Source: Oscillospiraceae bacterium
GTDB taxonomy: Bacteria > Bacillota > Clostridia > Oscillospirales > CAG-272
Assembly (NCBI GenBank): GCA_015064155.1
Contig: SVST01000001.1
Location: 117,637-181,636 of the forward strand
Length of the DNA: 64,000 nucleotides
Reading direction: 5' to 3'
Position numbers and translations under genes: made by a program
Notes under the pieces: model-generated
Told to the model about the DNA's origin: nothing
The model's database searches: none
The model's input: the letters and a program-made list of their open reading frames with translations, nothing else
Shown here: piece by piece, positions 60,325 through 64,000 of the stretch
Layout of the letters: each line of letters starts with the position of its first letter
Position numbering within the stretch: the stretch's first letter is position 1

Positions 60325-61464
60325 ATGTCCTATCCCGTTTACTTCAAGTACAACGACGAGGGAATCCGCACCTACAAAGAGCAAGATGGCATCGATCACG
60401 AGTATATCCTCGATGGTAGCAGAATCATCGGCGAGTGGATTTATAATCGGACGATCTTAATCCTCTACATTTACGATGAAGTTGGCAGTCCGATCGGCAT
60501 GAAAATGCGCACTGCAAGTCAAACAAAAGGCGTATTCGATGAATACTTCTTTGAGAAAAACTTGCAAGGTGATATTGTTGCAGTTTACAACTCCGAGGGT
60601 GAAAAGATTGGCACCTATACGTATGATGCTTGGGGAAATTGCACTGTTACAACAACGTCAACCAATATAGCCGCCGAAAGCAATGTTGTAAGGACATATA
60701 ATCCGTTCAGATACAGAGGATACTATTACGACGTTGAAACCGGGTTGTATTATCTCCAAAGCAGATATTATAATCCTGCATGGGGACGTTTCATCAATGC
60801 GGATGGTGCGATCAATGCGAACGGAGATCTGATTGGATACAATCTGTTTGCATATTGCAGCAATAGCCCTGTGGTGCACAAGGATGACAGTGGATACATC
60901 ATTGACACCATTTTTGATGTAGTTTCGCTTGGATTCAGCATATACGACGTATGCACCAATCCGGATGACCCATGGGCGTGGGTAGGCTTGGCGGCAGACG
61001 TTGCATGCTTGGTTATCCCGTTTGCAACCGGTGGTGGACTGGCTGTAGATGCGCTTTCTAAAGCCGATGATGTCGTTGACTTTTGTCGAGCAGCAGACAC
61101 TGTTGACGATATCGCTGATGCGACAAGGGCGGGGGCTAATGTAGTAGATGCCTTTAGTGATGCGGGAAAAGGATTTGACTCCTATAAACAGTTGAAAAAT
61201 TATATTGGTTCTCCTGGGGAAGGCAATGAATGGCATCATATTGTAGAACAATGTCAAGTTTCAAAATCGGGATTTAGTTCTCAAATGATTCAGAACACAA
61301 ATAATATTGTAGCGATTGACAAAAATACACATCGAGCAATAAGTGGCTATTATTCCAGCATACAGATTTTTACTGAGGGAAAGTCGGTACGTAATTGGCT
61401 TGCTGGACAAAGTTTTAGCTTCCAGTATCAGTTTGGGCTTGATGTTCTTGATGCATTAAAGTGA
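60325..61464 (+). CDS. Rhs cassette B: 3' part of an Rhs core with HNH-type nuclease tail
   Basis: The Rhs frame is open from the TGA in palindrome 3 (60094-60096) and homology begins at about 60118 (YSYGNATWGDLLT); the first possible ATG is at 60325. The core ends with YLQSRYYNPAWGRFINAD and YNLFAYCSNSPV. The tail has a pre-toxin helical part and then NEWHHIVEQCQV, NTNNIVAIDKNTHRAIS, which has the His-His, Asn and His pattern of HNH/treble-clef nuclease toxins. No start or ribosome binding site fits full expression. Confidence 0.8.
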   Translation: MSYPVYFKYNDEGIRTYKEQDGIDHEYILDGSRIIGEWIYNRTILILYIYDEVGSPIGMKMRTASQTKGVFDEYFFEKNLQGDIVAVYNSEGEKIGTYTYDAWGNCTVTTTSTNIAAESNVVRTYNPFRYRGYYYDVETGLYYLQSRYYNPAWGRFINADGAINANGDLIGYNLFAYCSNSPVVHKDDSGYIIDTIFDVVSLGFSIYDVCTNPDDPWAWVGLAADVACLVIPFATGGGLAVDALSKADDVVDFCRAADTVDDIADATRAGANVVDAFSDAGKGFDSYKQLKNYIGSPGEGNEWHHIVEQCQVSKSGFSSQMIQNTNNIVAIDKNTHRAISGYYSSIQIFTEGKSVRNWLAGQSFSFQYQFGLDVLDALK

Positions 61465-61474
61465 GGTGTGGATA

Positions 61475-61804
61475 ATGAAAAATTATTATGATTTGTTTGT
61501 AGAATTGTCTTTGCAACAATGTACGAAAAGTGATTATTTAGATAAAGCGAAAGTCAAGGTTCATAATAAGGCTTCAAAAAAAATTAAAGAATTACAAGCT
61601 AAAATCAAAGAAACAGGCAATTTGGAGATATTAAATTTATTGCTATCTCACGAGGATGATCGAGTGAAAATAAATGCAGCTTCAACGTGTTTACAGTTCA
61701 ATGTTTATATGAATGAAACCATCCATGTGTTAAATTCCATAGTCGCTAATTCAGATGACGAAACGATTCGTTTCTCTGCAAGAATGCTATTAAAAAATTT
61801 TTAA
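61475..61804 (+). CDS. candidate immunity protein B (DUF2019-like)
   Basis: A 109-aa helical protein. LLSHEDDRVKINAASTCLQF and the following helices look like a short HEAT-like repeat, as in DUF2019 immunity proteins. It starts 10 bp after the nuclease tail (GAGGTG site) and ends 33 bp before palindrome 4. The immunity role is inferred from position. Confidence 0.72.
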   Translation: MKNYYDLFVELSLQQCTKSDYLDKAKVKVHNKASKKIKELQAKIKETGNLEILNLLLSHEDDRVKINAASTCLQFNVYMNETIHVLNSIVANSDDETIRFSARMLLKNF

Positions 61805-61837
61805 AGAACACAGATGACGCTCCCCTGTGCCACCACT

Positions 61838-61864
61838 CCCCGTCAGGTCATTGACCTGACGGGG
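61838..61864. repeat. Rhs-array palindrome, copy 4
   Basis: A perfect inverted repeat with 13-bp arms (CCCCGTCAGGTCA) and a 1-nt centre, followed by AAGCCCC; the preceding stem is CACAG...CTGTG. Confidence 0.93.
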
Positions 61865-61913
61865 AAGCCCCTTAAGACAAAACTATACCTACGGCAATGC
61901 TACTTGGGGCGAC

Positions 61914-63206
61914 TTGTTGACCAAAGTGGGCTCGGATTCGATCGAATATGACAAGATCGGCAACCCGACGATTTGGGGACAGAAGAACGAGGACGGTATT
62001 TGGTTCAACGGTGCGCTACTTGAATGGCAAGGACGTGAGCTGCAAAAGTATCATCCGTTCACCGAGTACGATAATGGAAGCGGGGAGATGTACTATCCCG
62101 TTTACTTCAAGTACAACGACGAGGGAATCCGCACCTACAAAGAGCAAGATGGAATCGATCACGAGTATATCCTCGATGGTAGCAAGATTGTCGGAGAGTG
62201 GATATACAACAGGACAATTCTGATCCTGTATATCTACGATGAAACAGGTTCTCCAATCGGCATGAAGATGCGCACTAGCTCGCAAGCAGAAGGAGTATTC
62301 GATGAATACTTCTTCGAGAAAAACTTGCAAGGTGACATCGTTGCAATCTACAACGCAAGCGGCGCCAAAATCGGCACGTATACCTACGACGCGTGGGGCA
62401 ACTTCACGGTTACGGCAAGTGGCAGCGACACAGAGAAAGCGATTGTAAACACGTATAATCCATTCCGTTATCGCGGATACTACTACGATGTCGAAACCGG
62501 GCTGTATTATCTCCAAAGCAGATATTATAATCCCGCTTGGGGACGTTTCATCAATGCAGATGCCATTTCCTATTTGGGTGCAAATGGGGATTTGCAGGGA
62601 TATAATTTGTTTGCATATTGCTCGAACAATCCTGTATCTTATGAGGATCCGCAAGGAACCTTTCTTGGAACAATTATTGGTGCAATTGGTGGAGCTATAG
62701 TTGGTGGAATTTCCGCTGCTGTTAAAGGCGATAATATTCTAGCGGGAATTAGCATTGGAGCTGCTACAGGTGCAATCGCTGGTCTTGCAGTTGATATTGC
62801 AGTTGCCACTGGTGGTTTAGGGGGGATTGCAATTGCTGCAGTAGGTGGTGCATTGTCAAGCAGTTTGAACTATTGTGCAACAGAAACGGTGAACGGGCGA
62901 GAGATAGATCCAAATCAATTGATTCAAGAAGCTACGCTTGGGGCTGCGTTTAATGTACTATCCTTTGGAGTGGCAGGAGGATCTACAGTTAAAGCAACGG
63001 GGTCATTGATAAAAAATATGGTTGCCAATGCCCAAAGCACTGTTTTAGCCAATACAACTAGGAGCATAGCGGGTGGAGTTGTATTTAAATCTACTAAAGA
63101 TGTAGTGAAAAACATTACAAAAAATCTTTTAGTTGAATTTGGTTTGTATGGTGCAACTGCTGGAGGTCAAATTTTGTTTTCGGAGGAACTAACAGCTTTA
63201 AGATGA
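61914..63206 (+). CDS. Rhs cassette C: 3' part of an Rhs core with glycine-rich hydrophobic tail
   Basis: The Rhs frame is open from the TGA in palindrome 4; homology begins at about 61888 (NYTYGNATWGDLLT). The core ends with RFINADAISYLG and YNLFAYCSNNPVSYEDPQG. The tail is Gly- and Ala-rich (IIGAIGGAIVGGISAAV, then IGAATGAIAGLAVDIAV) and could insert into membranes, followed by a region around VNGREIDPNQLIQ. It overlaps the next gene by 4 bp. Expression from its first TTG is unlikely. Confidence 0.75.
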   Translation: MLTKVGSDSIEYDKIGNPTIWGQKNEDGIWFNGALLEWQGRELQKYHPFTEYDNGSGEMYYPVYFKYNDEGIRTYKEQDGIDHEYILDGSKIVGEWIYNRTILILYIYDETGSPIGMKMRTSSQAEGVFDEYFFEKNLQGDIVAIYNASGAKIGTYTYDAWGNFTVTASGSDTEKAIVNTYNPFRYRGYYYDVETGLYYLQSRYYNPAWGRFINADAISYLGANGDLQGYNLFAYCSNNPVSYEDPQGTFLGTIIGAIGGAIVGGISAAVKGDNILAGISIGAATGAIAGLAVDIAVATGGLGGIAIAAVGGALSSSLNYCATETVNGREIDPNQLIQEATLGAAFNVLSFGVAGGSTVKATGSLIKNMVANAQSTVLANTTRSIAGGVVFKSTKDVVKNITKNLLVEFGLYGATAGGQILFSEELTALR

Positions 63207-63721
63207 AAAAACGAATTTTTTTAAACAAATCGTTGCTTTTAGCAGGTGTTTTTTATGTTCTTTTGTGTGAGTTGCTATGTTTTGTCGCCATATTTTATTG
63301 TTGGAATTATAATACAAAGAATTCAGAATCTGAAAAGATTCAAATATGTGTTACATTTTTAGTAATTGCATTGGCGATGGTAGGCGCGGCTTTTCTTTGT
63401 TGGCCTCGCTGGTTTACCTATATTAGTTTTACAGAAAAAGGCTATGAGTTAAAAACTGGGTTCAAAAAGAAACGTTTGATACCTTACCATCAATACAGCA
63501 TTTATTTAGCACACTATTCTCATTTCGGTAGAAAGATTGAATTTATTGTATTCTCAAAACAAAAATTAAGTTCAGTAGATCTAAGCAATGTTAATGCTTT
63601 AAAAAATACTGATGAGTTAATTAAAATAAAAATGACGAACAAAAATCTATTAGCCCTAAAAAATCATTTGCCGAGTGCTGTAATGTTTCGGTTGGACAAA
63701 ATATTGAAATCGCGTAAATGA
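63203..63721 (+). CDS. candidate immunity protein C, two-helix membrane protein
   Basis: A 172-aa protein with two membrane helices (about 13-35 and 49-68) and a cytoplasmic C-terminal domain (TYISFTEKGYELKTGFKKK), PH-like in appearance. It overlaps the Gly-rich tail gene (ATGA). A membrane immunity protein beside a membrane-active tail fits the pair. No family assigned. Confidence 0.7.
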   Translation: MKKRIFLNKSLLLAGVFYVLLCELLCFVAIFYCWNYNTKNSESEKIQICVTFLVIALAMVGAAFLCWPRWFTYISFTEKGYELKTGFKKKRLIPYHQYSIYLAHYSHFGRKIEFIVFSKQKLSSVDLSNVNALKNTDELIKIKMTNKNLLALKNHLPSAVMFRLDKILKSRK

Positions 63722-63796
63722 TTTTTTTGAATTCAAAGGAGTATGGTATTAGACAAACCATTAAAGGAACATATGAGAATGCTTCTCTGCATCTTC

Positions 63797-63823
63797 CCCC
63801 GTCAGGTCGCTGACCTGACGGGG
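63797..63823. repeat. Rhs-array palindrome, copy 5
   Basis: A perfect inverted repeat, 12-bp arms (CCCCGTCAGGTC) with centre GCT, followed by AAGCCCC. Confidence 0.93.
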
Positions 63824-63849
63824 AAGCCCCCGGGGACAAGCCGCAAAAC

Positions 63850-64000
63850 TACACCTACGGAAATTCCACGTGCGGCGATCTGCTGACGGGTATTGATTCC
63901 AATACCATCGAATACGATCGGATAGGAAACCCAACCATTTGGGGACAAAAGAATGGAACCGTTTGGTATAACGGGGCGAATCTCGAATGGCAGGGAAGAC
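63850..64000 (+). CDS. Rhs cassette D, cut by the window end
   Basis: Starts as the other cassettes with NYTYGNSTCGDLLTGID and IEYDRIGNPTIWGQK, and runs off the right edge. The frame is open from a TGA in palindrome 5. No start codon in the visible part. Confidence 0.7.

Noticed and set aside
56757..63823. Palindromes as Rho-independent terminators
   Set aside because: The stems are perfect, but no T tract follows in any of the five copies; AAGCCCC follows in four.
57470..63823. Palindromes as classic integron attC sites
   Set aside because: No GTTRRRY/RYYYAAC ends or bulged bases are seen, and no integron integrase is in the window. A functional analogy stays open.
1..64000. tRNA, rRNA, transposase or phage genes
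   Set aside because: Nothing with a tRNA cloverleaf, rRNA signature, transposase or phage structural motif was recognised on either strand; short tRNA-like folds may still have been missed by eye.

Overview
The window looks like a chromosomal segment of an anaerobic, spore-forming Bacillota of the class Clostridia, probably a gut member of the Oscillospiraceae/Christensenellales type. This is inferred from a forebay sigma factor (SigG), a PdaA-type cortex deacetylase, GTP-dependent PEP carboxykinase, DUF1540 and DUF6472 mini-proteins, a bile-salt-hydrolase-like enzyme, a glycyl-radical enzyme, strong AGGAGG-type ribosome binding sites and clean TTGACA-17-TATAAT promoters. No rRNA, tRNA, CRISPR array or insertion sequence was recognised.

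Layout. 1-9.8 kb (minus strand): a tig-clpP-clpX protein quality group, a phosphoesterase, then a seven-gene operon that begins with an ApgM-like putative homoserine kinase, continues through lepB, rbgA, rnhB, yraN and an M19 dipeptidase, and ends with thrC. 10-15.7 kb: envelope proteins and two polysaccharide deacetylases. 15.8-20 kb: a GH4 alpha-galactosidase with a divergent AraC regulator and a GH123-like protein. 20.2-21.4 kb: sigG behind a forespore-type promoter, then a strongly folded 6S-like RNA. 21.4-27.3 kb: two repeat-rich surface lipoproteins, a bile-salt-hydrolase-like enzyme and an unknown deacetylase-like protein, separated by hairpin-rich intergenic repeats. 27.7-32.5 kb: pckG, a LexA-like regulator without a recognisable protease domain, glmM and a left-handed beta-helix acetyltransferase. 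32.6-36.1 kb: an unusual phosphate uptake operon (permuted PstS, fused PstC-PstA, frameshifted PstB). 36.3-45.6 kb: a glycan assembly operon (GT2, WsaF-like GT, DUF2142, GT4, flippase, DPM1-like GT2, DUF2304) ending in an AEC transporter. 45.7-52.9 kb (minus): amino-sugar and organic-compound metabolism (nagA, ceramidase-like protein, glycyl-radical enzyme, aldo/keto reductase, PTS IIC). 53-55.6 kb: an ECF-like sigma factor, a membrane DUF4367 protein and two recently duplicated DUF4367-like lipoproteins.

The most striking part is 55.7-64 kb: a tandem array of promoterless Rhs C-terminal cassettes. Each has the 3' end of an Rhs core, a different toxin-like tail and a small downstream gene that is probably its immunity gene. 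The cassettes are separated by a repeated element made of a weak CACAG/CTGTG stem followed by a perfect 27-29 bp palindrome (arm CCCCGTCAGGTC). Five palindromes are present. The core frame of every cassette is closed by a TGA inside the palindrome, so the cassettes look like a silent store of toxin tails. The array runs off the right end of the window, and the full-length rhs gene is not seen.
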